Source of the DNA: Maribacter arenosus | GTDB lineage: Bacteria; Bacteroidota; Bacteroidia; Flavobacteriales; Flavobacteriaceae | Assembly: GCF_014610845.1 (NCBI RefSeq) | Contig: NZ_JABTCG010000005.1 | Coordinates: 372,001 to 436,000 of the forward strand | Reading direction: 5' to 3' | DNA length: 64,000 nt | Shown here: one piece after another, positions 46,380 to 55,752 of the stretch | Numbering within the stretch: position 1 is the first letter of the stretch | How the letters are laid out: every line of letters starts with the position of its first letter | Translations under genes and position numbers: made by a program | Notes under the pieces: generated by a model | The model's database searches: none | What the model saw: only the letters and a program-made list of their open reading frames with translations | What the model was told of the DNA's origin: nothing

Positions 46380-46907
46380 TCATTTTTTTAATGCCGTCTC
46401 GATTTTAGCATTCCAAAGCAATTGTTGCTCCATATCCCTGGAAAAATTGGTCTGGTTGTCATAAAGGTCTTGAAATGCTTCCAATTCCTCAAGTATTTCA
46501 CGATATATAGACTTTACCTCGGCCTTGACATTTTGGGTAAATGTACCCGTCCCCAATCGCTCCCGCATCCTACGGGCAAAAAGCTCTGAGATATCAAAAT
46601 GCAATTGCTCATGGCTTAAGATCAAGGAATCGCATAGTTGGGGTTGATACCAAGATTTATTGGGATAGAAAAAGGTACTTACCTCATAATCGATTACCAT
46701 CTTATCCCTCGTTCCACTGGTTGAGAATTGATACGTAATACCACTGGCCGTAGTCGCAGCAGCTCTTGCATTTTTGGGGGCTTTGTCTTTAAAATCTTCC
46801 CAAGTCAGTTTGCGATCTTCACTCCATGCAATGGTTTCATACTCCTCCTGGGCGTTTAAAGCGCCCATGCCCACCAAAAAAAACAGTAAATACTTTATTG
46901 AATCCAA
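46380..46907 (-). CDS. DUF922 protein, putative exported zinc peptidase
   Basis: A 175-residue protein with a signal peptide (YLLFFLVGMGALNAQ). The mature part has IAWSEDRKLTWEDFKDKAP, a strand-rich middle and SHEQLHFDISELFARR, placing an HExxH zinc-binding pair at H99 and H103. DUF922 proteins are predicted Zn-dependent proteases. The start is a TTG at 46907; the first ATG is inside the signal peptide and would destroy it, so TTG is preferred. It overlaps the end of the OsmC gene by 13 bases, which implies coupled translation. Confidence 0.75.
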   Translation of the reverse strand: MDSIKYLLFFLVGMGALNAQEEYETIAWSEDRKLTWEDFKDKAPKNARAAATTASGITYQFSTSGTRDKMVIDYEVSTFFYPNKSWYQPQLCDSLILSHEQLHFDISELFARRMRERLGTGTFTQNVKAEVKSIYREILEELEAFQDLYDNQTNFSRDMEQQLLWNAKIETALKK

Positions 46908-47305
46908 TGGAATGAGATGACTTTTTCTATATCGGGATGCAAACTATAAAGAACTGGACAGGTTTTTGCCGTATGCTCTAAAATTTTACGATGCTTACTT
47001 GATATGTTGCTTGGCAAACTAAGTTTCACCTCTATTTTGCAAATTCTTCTTGGATCAGCCGCCATATGTTTAGTGACCTCCGCTGTTGTATCGATCAAAT
47101 CGATATCCATATCCCTAGCCTTTATTCCCATCATGGTAATCATACAACTGGCTAGTCCCGTGGCTACAGTATCGGTAGGGGAAAATGCCTGTCCTAATCC
47201 ATTATTATCAACAGGGGCATCGGTAATAAAAGAATCTCCGGAACGTAAATGCTCACAGGTAGTCCGTAAATTTCCAGTATATGTAACTCTTGAGGTCATA
47301 CCCAT
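46895..47305 (-). CDS. OsmC family peroxiredoxin-like protein
   Basis: A 136-residue OsmC/Ohr-type protein that reduces organic hydroperoxides through two cysteines. The catalytic pair is C54 (ATGLASCMITMMG) and C116 (HTAKTCPVLYSL), in the usual OsmC spacing; TDAPVDNNGLGQAFSPTDTV precedes the first. This is closer to the general OsmC than the Ohr branch. Its ATG overlaps the stop of the LysM gene (TAATG), and the DUF922 gene starts inside its 3' end, so the four genes from guaA onward are tightly packed. Confidence 0.9.
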   Translation of the reverse strand: MGMTSRVTYTGNLRTTCEHLRSGDSFITDAPVDNNGLGQAFSPTDTVATGLASCMITMMGIKARDMDIDLIDTTAEVTKHMAADPRRICKIEVKLSLPSNISSKHRKILEHTAKTCPVLYSLHPDIEKVISFHWIQ

Positions 47306-49497
47306 TATTTAAGTGCTTGAACGACCCTTAGACTATCGATCGTCATAATATAGGAAGCCTGGTTAAAATAACCGGAGCTCATATCCTTTTCATATGAGAA
47401 TTTATTCCCAGCGTACTCGGTTTCCCCAATAATTTTTGACACATCCATCAAATTATTCTTATACGCCAATTTTAAAAGCAGATCATAGGTTAAATCAAAA
47501 CCACGGACCGCATAACGATCGGGCTCATCCCCAAAGCGTTTACTATATGCTTTAATAAACCCACTATTTTCCGCTTCTCGGTAGACGGATGGATATGTAA
47601 AATGAAGATTGGATAAATGGGTACTAGATATGATATCATTATCGAAGGCACTATTTTTATTCGTGGTGAACATACGTACGTCAATTTTTTGTGTACTGGT
47701 CTCTGGATTCAATAGCGAAGCCTTAAAAGCGTTTAAAATGGAAACTATGCTCGCTATCAGCTTAAAATTCCCGGTTTCCACAAATACCCAATTTTCCACA
47801 TCCTCGGATAATAATGTGGCCAATTTATCCCTATTGATCCCGATATTCTTTTCTTCCTCTTTGACCTCAAGAATCTTGGCCTTTGGAAATTTTTCCAAAA
47901 TCAAGGCCTTGGTAGCTTGACTTTTTTCATCGGCGATGATTATTATATTCTCATCGGTCAATTTTTCTTCGACATAAGAAAGCATTCTGTCACGCAACAC
48001 GTCTTCAGACGTATAGGAAAAAAATACATTGCCAAGGCTTAAATCACTTTTGGCAGGTATAGGGGCTATCACAGGCACCTCGTATTGGGCGGCACGTACG
48101 GCCACTTCCTTTAGTGAGGGGAGATCCAATGGACCAACAATGGCACTTACATTAGCCAAATTCTCATCCGATAGTATTTTCTTCGTCCTTGAAAGATCCA
48201 ATTGATTGTCATAAGTCTTAACATCAACCGAAATACCCAATTTTGCAATGGAATCTATAGCTATCAAGGCCCCTGAATAAAGCCCTAAACTATACTTCAA
48301 ACTATTTCTGTCCTCGATGTTCTCCATTACGGATTCCTTATTCTTAAGGTCTAAACGATCCAATCGAAATGGAAATAGGAACACTAGTTTTGGGCGGTTG
48401 ATCGGATTGATACTATCCAAAAGATTTATCTTATCAAGAACCAAAGAATTCCGTACCTCAAAATTACCCGTTTGGTTTTTGGGCAGCTTTAAAACCATCC
48501 CGGCTTTCAAGCCTTCCCTTAAATCTGGATTCAAGTCCAATAATTCTTTATACGTAATCCCCAATTTTCGAGTCAATGAAAATTCGGTCTGTTTGGGTTT
48601 TACCTCATAAAAAATAAAATTGTCGGTATTTACCTCACCAGGATCTACCCTTATAACTGGAATTCGAATGACCATCCCTTCTTTCAATCCACCGCGTTCC
48701 GCGATCTCCGGATTCAACCTTACGATTTCATCTGATTTAACATTGAACTGTTTTTCTAAACGGTAGAAATTCATTTTGGCCGGCACCGTATAAGACTGGT
48801 ACAACTGGGTTTCCTGTCCCTTAAGCGTACTGCCCGGAGGTTTTGGCATTCTGAGTTCCTGGCCTTGGGCCAAATAATTGGTTACTTTCGAAAGCCCCGG
48901 GTTCAATACCAACATACTATCGATGGTAATCCCATATTTATGGGCGATACTCCATCGTGTCTCTTTAGGTGCCACCGTATAAATTTCATAGTCGTCTTCA
49001 TTGATGGGGTTCTCCTCGGGCTTTACCCTTCTGAATTTGGGGATTCTAAGTTTCATACCCTTTTTAAGCTGGGACGAGTATAATTCAGAATTGTACTTTT
49101 TTATCTCATCCTCACTGATATGATACCGTTGTGATATACCATAAAGCGTTTCCCGTTTTCGAACTTTATGGTTGGTAAAACCTATAGGCTCTTCCTGCAC
49201 GGGTTCCTTCTTTTCGAAAAGGGTTTGGTTATTTTCCACTTTGGGATCAACGCTGATCACAGAAACCTTTGCTCCCAAAGGAATCACCAAAACAGTATTG
49301 GGTCGAATGGCTTCACCTTGCTTGATTTCCTTGTTGTAGGATAGGATCGAATAAGGCGTAACCTTATACTGTTTGGAAATACTTTCCAAAGTTTCCCCTT
49401 CCTTTACCGCATGGGTAGTGAATTTTTGCGCCATTACCGTGCTGCTTAACATAACAAAAAGCAGCAACACTAAACTATTCTTGAAAAATTGATCCAT
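47305..49497 (-). CDS. Exported protein with five LysM repeats and a periplasmic-binding-protein-like domain
   Basis: A 730-residue exported protein. After a signal peptide (LVLLLFVMLSSTVMAQ) come five LysM-type units (about residues 24-75, 95-150, 160-210, 220-275 and 290-340) with the V-K-x-x-E-T-x-x-x-I pattern, of which the first three look canonical. The C-terminal ~370 residues follow a type I periplasmic binding fold (LVFLFPFRLD, SGALIAIDSIAKLGI, VSAIVGPLDLPSLKEVA, VIAPIPAKS). This plan resembles LpoA-like or ABC-substrate-like proteins and suggests peptidoglycan binding with regulation of cell-wall synthesis. An in-frame ATG at 49509 overlaps guaA; the ATG at 49497 gives a cleaner signal peptide. 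Confidence 0.85.
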   Translation of the reverse strand: MDQFFKNSLVLLLFVMLSSTVMAQKFTTHAVKEGETLESISKQYKVTPYSILSYNKEIKQGEAIRPNTVLVIPLGAKVSVISVDPKVENNQTLFEKKEPVQEEPIGFTNHKVRKRETLYGISQRYHISEDEIKKYNSELYSSQLKKGMKLRIPKFRRVKPEENPINEDDYEIYTVAPKETRWSIAHKYGITIDSMLVLNPGLSKVTNYLAQGQELRMPKPPGSTLKGQETQLYQSYTVPAKMNFYRLEKQFNVKSDEIVRLNPEIAERGGLKEGMVIRIPVIRVDPGEVNTDNFIFYEVKPKQTEFSLTRKLGITYKELLDLNPDLREGLKAGMVLKLPKNQTGNFEVRNSLVLDKINLLDSINPINRPKLVFLFPFRLDRLDLKNKESVMENIEDRNSLKYSLGLYSGALIAIDSIAKLGISVDVKTYDNQLDLSRTKKILSDENLANVSAIVGPLDLPSLKEVAVRAAQYEVPVIAPIPAKSDLSLGNVFFSYTSEDVLRDRMLSYVEEKLTDENIIIIADEKSQATKALILEKFPKAKILEVKEEEKNIGINRDKLATLLSEDVENWVFVETGNFKLIASIVSILNAFKASLLNPETSTQKIDVRMFTTNKNSAFDNDIISSTHLSNLHFTYPSVYREAENSGFIKAYSKRFGDEPDRYAVRGFDLTYDLLLKLAYKNNLMDVSKIIGETEYAGNKFSYEKDMSSGYFNQASYIMTIDSLRVVQALK

Positions 49498-49499
49498 AT

Positions 49500-51032
49500 C
49501 TATTCCCATTCTATGGTAGCCGGGGGTTTAGAACTAATATCATAAACCACTCTGTTTACGCCCGGCACCTTGTTTATTATACTGTTGGACGTTTTTTGTA
49601 AAAACGCGTAGGGCAAATCTACCCAATCAGCGGTCATACCGTCGGTACTTTCTACCGCACGTAAAACTACACATTTTTCATATGTTCTTTCATCACCCAT
49701 TACCCCTACACTATTTACGGGTAAAAGCATGGCTCCGGCCTGCCAAACTTTATCATAAAGGCCCCATTCCCTTAATCCATTGATGAAAATAGCATCTACT
49801 TCTTGCAAAATAGCTACCTTTTCACGGGTTATATCCCCAAGAATACGAATGGCCAATCCAGGTCCAGGAAATGGATGCCGACCCAGTCGTTCATCATCGA
49901 TATGCAAACTTGCCCCGACTCTTCGTACCTCATCCTTAAACAACATTTTAAGCGGTTCCACTACATTCAATTTCATAAAATCAGGTAATCCCCCAACATT
50001 ATGATGGCTCTTTATGGTGGCTGATGGCCCTCCTGTAACCGAAACGGATTCAATGACATCAGGATATATGGTGCCTTGCGCCAACCATTTTGCATCCTCG
50101 ACCAAATGTGACTCATCATCAAAAACGTCGATAAAGACCTTGCCAATGATCTTACGTTTTTTTTCAGGATCGCTAACTCCAGCCAATGCATCCAAAAAGC
50201 GTGCCGAAGCGTCGACCCCTTTCACATTCAGCCCCATATGTTGGTATTGGTCCAACACATCCTGGAACTCATTTTTACGAAGCAGGCCATTGTTCACGAA
50301 AATACAATGCAAATGCTTACCGATGGCCTTGTGCAATAGAACGGCAGCAACGGTGGAATCTACGCCACCCGACAATCCTAGAATCACTTTATCATCACCG
50401 ATTTTTTCCTTTAGCGCCGCCACAGTAGTTTCCACGAAAGCATCAGGGGTCCAGGATTGTTTTAATCCGGCAATATGGACCAGGAAATTTTCCAATATTA
50501 ATTTTCCTTGGGTAGTATGATATACCTCAGGATGGAATTGGATAGCATAGGTATCCTCACCCTCTATTCTATAAGCCGCATTTTCAACATCACCCGTACT
50601 CGCCATAATCACGGCCCCTTCCGGCAATTTTTGTATAGTGTCACTATGGCTCATCCAAACCTGTGTACCATCCGTGATTTCGTAAAAGAAACGTTCATCG
50701 TTCTTTATATTTGTCAACCGGGCACGGCCATACTCCCTTGTATTCGATGGTGCTACCAGACCTCCATGGAAATGGGCCAAATATTGGGCCCCATAACAAA
50801 CACCCAAAAGTGGTATCTTCCCTTTTATCTGGGAAAGGTCGGGATGCGGTGCATCCTCAGATCGGACAGAAAATGGTGACCCAGAAAGAATTACGGCCTT
50901 ATAGACCGACATATCCTGAGGTACTTTGTTATAGGGCTTAATTTCACAGAAAATATTCAGTTCCCGCACCCTCCTAGCGATGAGTTGCGTATACTGGGAA
51001 CCAAAATCTAGTATTAGGACGTTGTTTTGCAT
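49500..51032 (-). CDS. guaA: GMP synthase (glutamine-hydrolysing)
   Basis: A 510-residue GMP synthase converting XMP to GMP. The N-terminal class I glutaminase opens [20 protein letters not shown] and carries the nucleophile in [11 protein letters not shown] with the HPE of IQFHPEVYH. The ATP-pyrophosphatase domain has the PP-loop [13 protein letters not shown], and the C-terminal dimerisation domain ends with the conserved [10 protein letters not shown]. The frame runs upstream to 51098, but homology begins at the ATG at 51032. It heads a four-gene overlapping unit ending with the DUF922 gene. Confidence 0.97.
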   Translation of the reverse strand: MQNNVLILDFGSQYTQLIARRVRELNIFCEIKPYNKVPQDMSVYKAVILSGSPFSVRSEDAPHPDLSQIKGKIPLLGVCYGAQYLAHFHGGLVAPSNTREYGRARLTNIKNDERFFYEITDGTQVWMSHSDTIQKLPEGAVIMASTGDVENAAYRIEGEDTYAIQFHPEVYHTTQGKLILENFLVHIAGLKQSWTPDAFVETTVAALKEKIGDDKVILGLSGGVDSTVAAVLLHKAIGKHLHCIFVNNGLLRKNEFQDVLDQYQHMGLNVKGVDASARFLDALAGVSDPEKKRKIIGKVFIDVFDDESHLVEDAKWLAQGTIYPDVIESVSVTGGPSATIKSHHNVGGLPDFMKLNVVEPLKMLFKDEVRRVGASLHIDDERLGRHPFPGPGLAIRILGDITREKVAILQEVDAIFINGLREWGLYDKVWQAGAMLLPVNSVGVMGDERTYEKCVVLRAVESTDGMTADWVDLPYAFLQKTSNSIINKVPGVNRVVYDISSKPPATIEWE

Positions 51033-51200
51033 GGGCAAAAATAGTAAAATGCAAAAACCAAGAAAGCTTCTTAAGAGGATATTTATCCAACAAAACAAAA
51101 ACTTATAAACAAGAATAAGGCATATCGCCCATAGTGGGTAATTCCAATTTTAAAGCTGGCTAGGAATTAAAATGTAAAAAGTTAGGTTTTGCCTTATATA

Positions 51201-51235
51201 CCCCTCCTATTTCTTTTCTTTTTTAGAGGGGTTTT
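51201..51235 (+). other. Hairpin with T-run in the guaA upstream region
   Basis: CCCCTC (51201-51206) and GAGGGG (51226-51231) enclose a pyrimidine-rich 19-base loop and are followed by TTTT. The only gene upstream is guaA on the other strand, so it is either a leader structure for the gene at 51303 or the end of a small RNA. The rest of 51033-51302 holds nothing else I can support. Confidence 0.3.
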
Positions 51236-51302
51236 CAGAGAAAATCGCTATTTTTATAAAACGAACTAATCGCTATTAATTTTAAACATAAAACCACATA
51301 AT

Positions 51303-51683
51303 ATGCAGACAGAAGCAGTATATTCAAGTGATCTTACCTTTAATTTGGAAATTTGGAAAAGGGAGTTGAAGTTCCATAAGTCAGAATTGGTTTTGTTTCA
51401 AAAGAAACTGGAGGAAATTGCCGGAAGGGAAGATATTGAAAAGTCGTCGTACGAACTGGAGAGCTTTCAGAATAGAATAATGATCGAGCGTGATGCGATT
51501 ACGAAATTATTACATCGTTGCCGTGCCAAATTAGGTAATCTTCACAGTGCCGATCATTACAAAAATATAGATGGTCAGCTACAATATGAAAAACGCTCGT
51601 TATATGAAGATTTGAGGCACTATATAAAATTGCATTACGAGTTTAAGGAAAATATCATGGATTTCTTTCTGAAGTGGTTGTAA
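51303..51683 (+). CDS. Hypothetical coiled-coil protein
   Basis: A 126-residue soluble protein that is almost wholly helical, with heptad-like spacing of Leu/Ile in FNLEIWKRELKFHKSELVLF, LEEIAGREDIEKSSYELESF and the RDAITKLLHRCRAKLGNL helix. No signal peptide, membrane segment or named domain. Similar small helical proteins near ribosomal or stress genes occur in flavobacteria, but I do not recognise a family. It is monocistronic: a terminator follows 34 bases after the stop. Confidence 0.7.
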   Translation: MQTEAVYSSDLTFNLEIWKRELKFHKSELVLFQKKLEEIAGREDIEKSSYELESFQNRIMIERDAITKLLHRCRAKLGNLHSADHYKNIDGQLQYEKRSLYEDLRHYIKLHYEFKENIMDFFLKWL

Positions 51684-51716
51684 AATAGTCCCACTTTAAA
51701 CGACCTTAATAAAAAT

Positions 51717-51748
51717 AAAAAAGCCTCGACCCTACATCGAGGCTTTTT
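51717..51748 (+). terminator. Rho-independent terminator
   Basis: AAAAAGCCTCGA and TCGAGGCTTTTT form a 12-base perfect stem around CCCTACA. It ends the coiled-coil gene. The rest of the 51684-52003 gap is very AT-rich and holds only the promoter-like element noted next. Confidence 0.85.
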
Positions 51749-51951
51749 AAATCAAAATCAAAAAACCAACCTAACACATGAACGAATTGATTATTAAACT
51801 AAATTTTCCAATTCATAGCAATTTGTATATATAACAACCAACTATTAAAATACCCTACCTTTTTTTTAATTAATTCTTTTTTTTAAACAGTGAACCACAA
51901 TTCCTTGGCAAACATCCCCTTTGGTTTGTGTATTCTATATCGATTAACCCC

Positions 51952-51978
51952 TTTGCATGTTCATTTTTATTATCTTTA
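51952..51978 (+). promoter_or_regulatory. Promoter-like TTTG ... TATCTTTA pair
   Basis: TTTG at 51952-51955 and TATCTTTA at 51971-51978 resemble the Bacteroidota -33/-7 pair, with a slightly short spacer. The next ATG is 26 bases later. Confidence 0.35.
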
Positions 51979-52003
51979 TCTGGCACATTACAATTGAAAC
52001 TAA

Positions 52004-52546
52004 ATGGAGAGTTTTTTTGATGAAATAAAATTGGAATTACAAAATGGTGCCTTGGAAAAAAGGCATCCCTTCCATTATTTTACCATCGCCACTTTAGGTG
52101 TTGATAAATTTGCCAGATTAAGACTTGTTGCCCTGAGAAATGTTTCTGAAGATTTAAAATTGACCTTTTTTACGGACAAGCGTTCAAAAAAAGTACTTCA
52201 CATTAAAGAGAATCCTCGAGTGACTCTCTTATTCTACCATCCGACCAAACTTCTGCAATTGCGTATAGAGGCCATGGCACGTATTAATTCTGACCAATTC
52301 CAAATTCAAAAAACTTGGGAAGGGATAGGGGCCGAAGAGAAAAAAGACTATCTGACCAAGGAAGCTCCCGGTACAACCATTACCAGCCCAGATTCATTGG
52401 AATACTTAAAAGAAGGCGACTTCTTTTCTATTGTGGACATTGAACCTTTTCGAATAGAATACTTAAAACTAAATAGGAAGGGTCATATCAAAATCAAATT
52501 TTATAAGAAAAATCAGGATTGGTCAAAAGAGTTCCTGGTTCCTTAA
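52004..52546 (+). CDS. Pyridoxamine 5'-phosphate oxidase-like flavin-binding protein
   Basis: A 180-residue split-barrel protein. HYFTIATLGVDKFARLRLVALR, LTFFTDKRSKKVLHIKENPR and VTLLFYHPTKLLQLRIEAMA (quoted in parts) give the order of strands of the PNPOx-like FMN fold, including the STRSxK-like TDKRSKK FMN-phosphate segment. A C-terminal insertion (DYLTKEAPGTTITSP) resembles the Alr4036/YkvF group, not true PdxH, which has a longer substrate-binding tail. Activity unknown. It is convergent with the second decarboxylase gene, 8 bases away. Confidence 0.8.
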   Translation: MESFFDEIKLELQNGALEKRHPFHYFTIATLGVDKFARLRLVALRNVSEDLKLTFFTDKRSKKVLHIKENPRVTLLFYHPTKLLQLRIEAMARINSDQFQIQKTWEGIGAEEKKDYLTKEAPGTTITSPDSLEYLKEGDFFSIVDIEPFRIEYLKLNRKGHIKIKFYKKNQDWSKEFLVP

Positions 52547-52554
52547 AATCATTT

Positions 52555-53925
52555 TCACTCCATCGATGCCAAGATTGCAACAATATCCTCGATAGTCGTA
52601 TCCGGGTTGATAAAACAAAACCGGGCAACCGTTTCCGATATTCCTTTTGATTTCCATTTAGTGGGTGTTACTAGGGCAAAACCTTCATCATGGTTCTTGT
52701 ACGACCATTTCTTATAATCTTCAGGGGCCCATCCTTTACGCCGAAAAAGCACGCAGGACAAGCTTGGTTCCCGAATCAATTCAAGGTCATTATGATCTTC
52801 GATAAGTTCCCCAGCCAAATTCGCCAATTTTATACCCTCCTCCACGGCCCATTTATATTTATCAGTACCGTGCATGGCCAAAGAAAACCACAACGGAAGC
52901 CCTCTTAACCTACGCGTCAACTGTATTTGATAATCTGATGGGTTAAAACCATCTGCTCCTTCATCCTTGAAAATCTCCAGATAAGAACCTTCTTGGGAAT
53001 GGGCCTCTTTGGCCAATTCTGGGTTTTTATAAATAACCGCCCCACAATCATATGGGGAAAAAAGCCATTTATGAGGGTCGATGGTGATACTATCCGCTTT
53101 TTCGATTCCATGGAACAAATGCCTTACATTATCTACGGCCAAGGCACCACCACCATAGGCGGCATCTACATGAAACCAAAGATTTTCCTCGACACATACA
53201 TCGGCGATGCCATCCAGATCATCAATGATGCCGGCATTGGTTGTACCACCTGTTGCCACTACGGCAAATAATCGTTTACGTTGGTTGGCATCCAATCCTA
53301 GGATTTTCTCCTTGAGCGCTTCTGCAGTCATCAAATCCTCAGTCTCAACCAACAGCACATCGGCATCTATGACCTTTGCCATGGCTTTAATTGAAGAATG
53401 GGCTCCCTCAGATGTAATTATCAGGGCCTTTACATTGATGTTTTCAGGATTTTTTCGCCAATTTTCCCGTGCAGTCACCATGGCCGAAAGATTTGCCGCA
53501 GTACCACCACTTGTAAATACCCCAAATGCCCCATTGGGCAATCCAGTTAGGGAGACCAACCACTTCATGGCCTCATTCTCGCAGAAGATACCACCTGCCC
53601 CTTCCATCCAATATGCGCCATGAATACTAGAGGCCGAAGTAACCAAATCGAACATAATGGCCGCTCGCGTAGGCGATGCTGGAACAAATGCAAGATGTCG
53701 GGGATGATCTATAGGTACCGTGGCCTTGACCAATACATCCCTAAAAAGACGAAATGCGTTTTCACCCCCAATACCTTTAGCCGTTATTGTCTCTCCGACC
53801 AATTGACGAAGTTCTTCCTCCTTTTTTGGTTTCCCCAGTTCGGGTGTTGAATTCGTAATTCGATTGATCGCATATTTCATGACGTCCAAGGTCATTTCTA
53901 CCAACTCAATATCAATATTGTGCAT
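52555..53925 (-). CDS. PLP-dependent group II decarboxylase (aromatic-amino-acid type)
   Basis: A 456-residue decarboxylase, the second of this family in the window. It has DHPRHLAFVPASPT, FTSGGTAANLSAMVTAR, ATGGTTNAGIIDD, WFHVDAAYGGGA and the Schiff-base lysine in DPHKWLFSPYDCG. The flexible catalytic loop region is shorter than in the 33198 gene and overall similarity between the two is low, so they are probably not recent duplicates. The frame begins at a TTG at 53943, but an ATG seven codons in (53925) is the natural start. Product could be an aromatic amine or a related amino acid derivative. Confidence 0.9.
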   Translation of the reverse strand: MHNIDIELVEMTLDVMKYAINRITNSTPELGKPKKEEELRQLVGETITAKGIGGENAFRLFRDVLVKATVPIDHPRHLAFVPASPTRAAIMFDLVTSASSIHGAYWMEGAGGIFCENEAMKWLVSLTGLPNGAFGVFTSGGTAANLSAMVTARENWRKNPENINVKALIITSEGAHSSIKAMAKVIDADVLLVETEDLMTAEALKEKILGLDANQRKRLFAVVATGGTTNAGIIDDLDGIADVCVEENLWFHVDAAYGGGALAVDNVRHLFHGIEKADSITIDPHKWLFSPYDCGAVIYKNPELAKEAHSQEGSYLEIFKDEGADGFNPSDYQIQLTRRLRGLPLWFSLAMHGTDKYKWAVEEGIKLANLAGELIEDHNDLELIREPSLSCVLFRRKGWAPEDYKKWSYKNHDEGFALVTPTKWKSKGISETVARFCFINPDTTIEDIVAILASME

Positions 53926-53982
53926 CAAATAAAGTTTGTACAAAAATACGGGAATGTGGTGGAAGAACCCCTAAAATTTCCC

Positions 53983-55584
53983 CTAATGGCGCAGAATGGC
54001 AAAATCAATTTTCAGGGGATCAAGATCCTTCATAAGTATAGGGATCAACCCCTCGCCATACTCCAAATACAATTCTGAAAAATTGAGATGTCTTTCCTGT
54101 AGCGATTGCCCCGGAAATAATTCATTCTGCAATGAGGTCATTCGTTCTACATGGTCCTTCAACTTGCGCTTTTGCGCTTTAAGCAACCGATTTTCCAAGG
54201 CATCCAGACCTTTTAATTGCTTTACTTCCTGCGCCTTTACAGCACCCAGAAAAGAGGCATCGGTTTGGGAGGCAATCTCATACATCCCCTTAAACTGCTC
54301 TTTCAATGTATCTTTCTGTGGCGAAAAATCGATATTAATATTGGAAATTTCCCTGATTTTTTTATTGATAAAATGATTTCTACTCAAAAAAAGATCGGCC
54401 ACCGATATGTCCATTTTATCTAATTTCTTTTGTTGTTTAACAGTCAGTACGAGCGCTGAATTCCGGGGTAATAAAATAGGAAAAGTAACGTCCATGGCTT
54501 CAAATGCCGACCTTAACTCCAGCCAATAGGCCAATTCCCCACCACCCCCTATATAGCACAAGTTGGGAAGGATGATTTCTTGATACAAAGGGCGGGTAAT
54601 AACATTGGGGGAAAATCGTTCAGGGTGATTCTCAAGTTCTTTTGATAACTCTTCCCGGTTGAATTGAATATCGGTATTAAAAACCTGGAATTTATCCTTC
54701 GTCTGAACGATGCGTTCCCTAAGGGGTCCCTTTATATAAAAGTAGTTGATCTCCCGTGGATTTACCTGAATACCATAGGATTCGGGAAGCTGTTTTAATT
54801 TGGATATGGTTTCAGAAACGTTTTTGAATGTAACCTTGTCAAGAATATCCCTTTTGACATAAGGTGCCAATAACCTTTTTAAACGCTCATTATCACCATC
54901 GACAATGACAAGACCGTACGGACCAAAGAGCTCATTGGCAAGATATCGGGTTGCTTCGGCCAAGGTGGAATGCTCCAAATAAGCCTTTCTAAATAGATCC
55001 TTTAACGCGTCAGCATTGGTGCCCCCTCCCAATTCCTTGGCGAATGTCCCATAAATACCCTTAAGGTCCTTGGTGCCCAATCGTCCAACGGCTCCAGTTG
55101 CTTCCTTATTCCACTGAATTTTTTTATTCTTGAAATTGAAGAAGTTGATTTCTTCAAAATCATGATCTTCTGTGGCCATCCAATAAATAGGCACGAAGTT
55201 GAACCTGGGATACGCTTTCTTAAGGGCAATAGTCAGATTAATGGTAGATATTATCTTGTAGAGAAAATATAAAGGTCCCGTGAATAGATTAAGTTGATGT
55301 CCTGTAACGACCGTAAATGTGATGGGCTCTTTAAGTTGTATAAGATGCTCCCTGGTGCTTTTGGAAATTGGGACTCCTTTATATTGTTCCTGAAGTGCAT
55401 CATATAATATCGAACGATTAGCTTCTGGATAATTGGCCAACTTTTCTTCTATCTGTTCCTTAAAGCCTTCAATACTTGGAAAGCGATTGTAAAAAGGCCT
55501 TAACTCTTCCTTATCATCAATATAATCACAAAATAGATCGGAAAAATATCCGGTTTGCTTAAAGGGTAAACAGTCAATATCCAT
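53983..55584 (-). CDS. bshC: Bacillithiol biosynthesis cysteine-adding enzyme BshC
   Basis: A 533-residue enzyme that adds cysteine to glucosaminyl-malate, the last step of bacillithiol formation. Recognised by TVVTGHQLNLFTGPLYFLYK in the Rossmann core, VPIYWMATEDHDFEEI, LCYIGGGGELAYWLELR and a long C-terminal coiled coil (about 450-510). Length matches the family (530-540). BshA and BshB are not in the window. Use of bacillithiol as a low-molecular-weight thiol is established for Bacteroidota as well as Firmicutes. It begins 168 bases from the divergent M14 peptidase gene. Confidence 0.9.
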   Translation of the reverse strand: MDIDCLPFKQTGYFSDLFCDYIDDKEELRPFYNRFPSIEGFKEQIEEKLANYPEANRSILYDALQEQYKGVPISKSTREHLIQLKEPITFTVVTGHQLNLFTGPLYFLYKIISTINLTIALKKAYPRFNFVPIYWMATEDHDFEEINFFNFKNKKIQWNKEATGAVGRLGTKDLKGIYGTFAKELGGGTNADALKDLFRKAYLEHSTLAEATRYLANELFGPYGLVIVDGDNERLKRLLAPYVKRDILDKVTFKNVSETISKLKQLPESYGIQVNPREINYFYIKGPLRERIVQTKDKFQVFNTDIQFNREELSKELENHPERFSPNVITRPLYQEIILPNLCYIGGGGELAYWLELRSAFEAMDVTFPILLPRNSALVLTVKQQKKLDKMDISVADLFLSRNHFINKKIREISNINIDFSPQKDTLKEQFKGMYEIASQTDASFLGAVKAQEVKQLKGLDALENRLLKAQKRKLKDHVERMTSLQNELFPGQSLQERHLNFSELYLEYGEGLIPILMKDLDPLKIDFAILRH

Positions 55585-55752
55585 ATAAATCTAAAATATC
55601 CAGGTAAATATAAAACTCTTGGATTTTGTTGTTCCTAAAAATACGTTAATTACTTTAACCCTTAATCCGCAAAAGGTGGCAACTTGAAGAAAGTTGGGGT
55701 TATCTATTCCTATAATCCTTAAATTAGACCGCAATAAACCTAAATACCAAAA

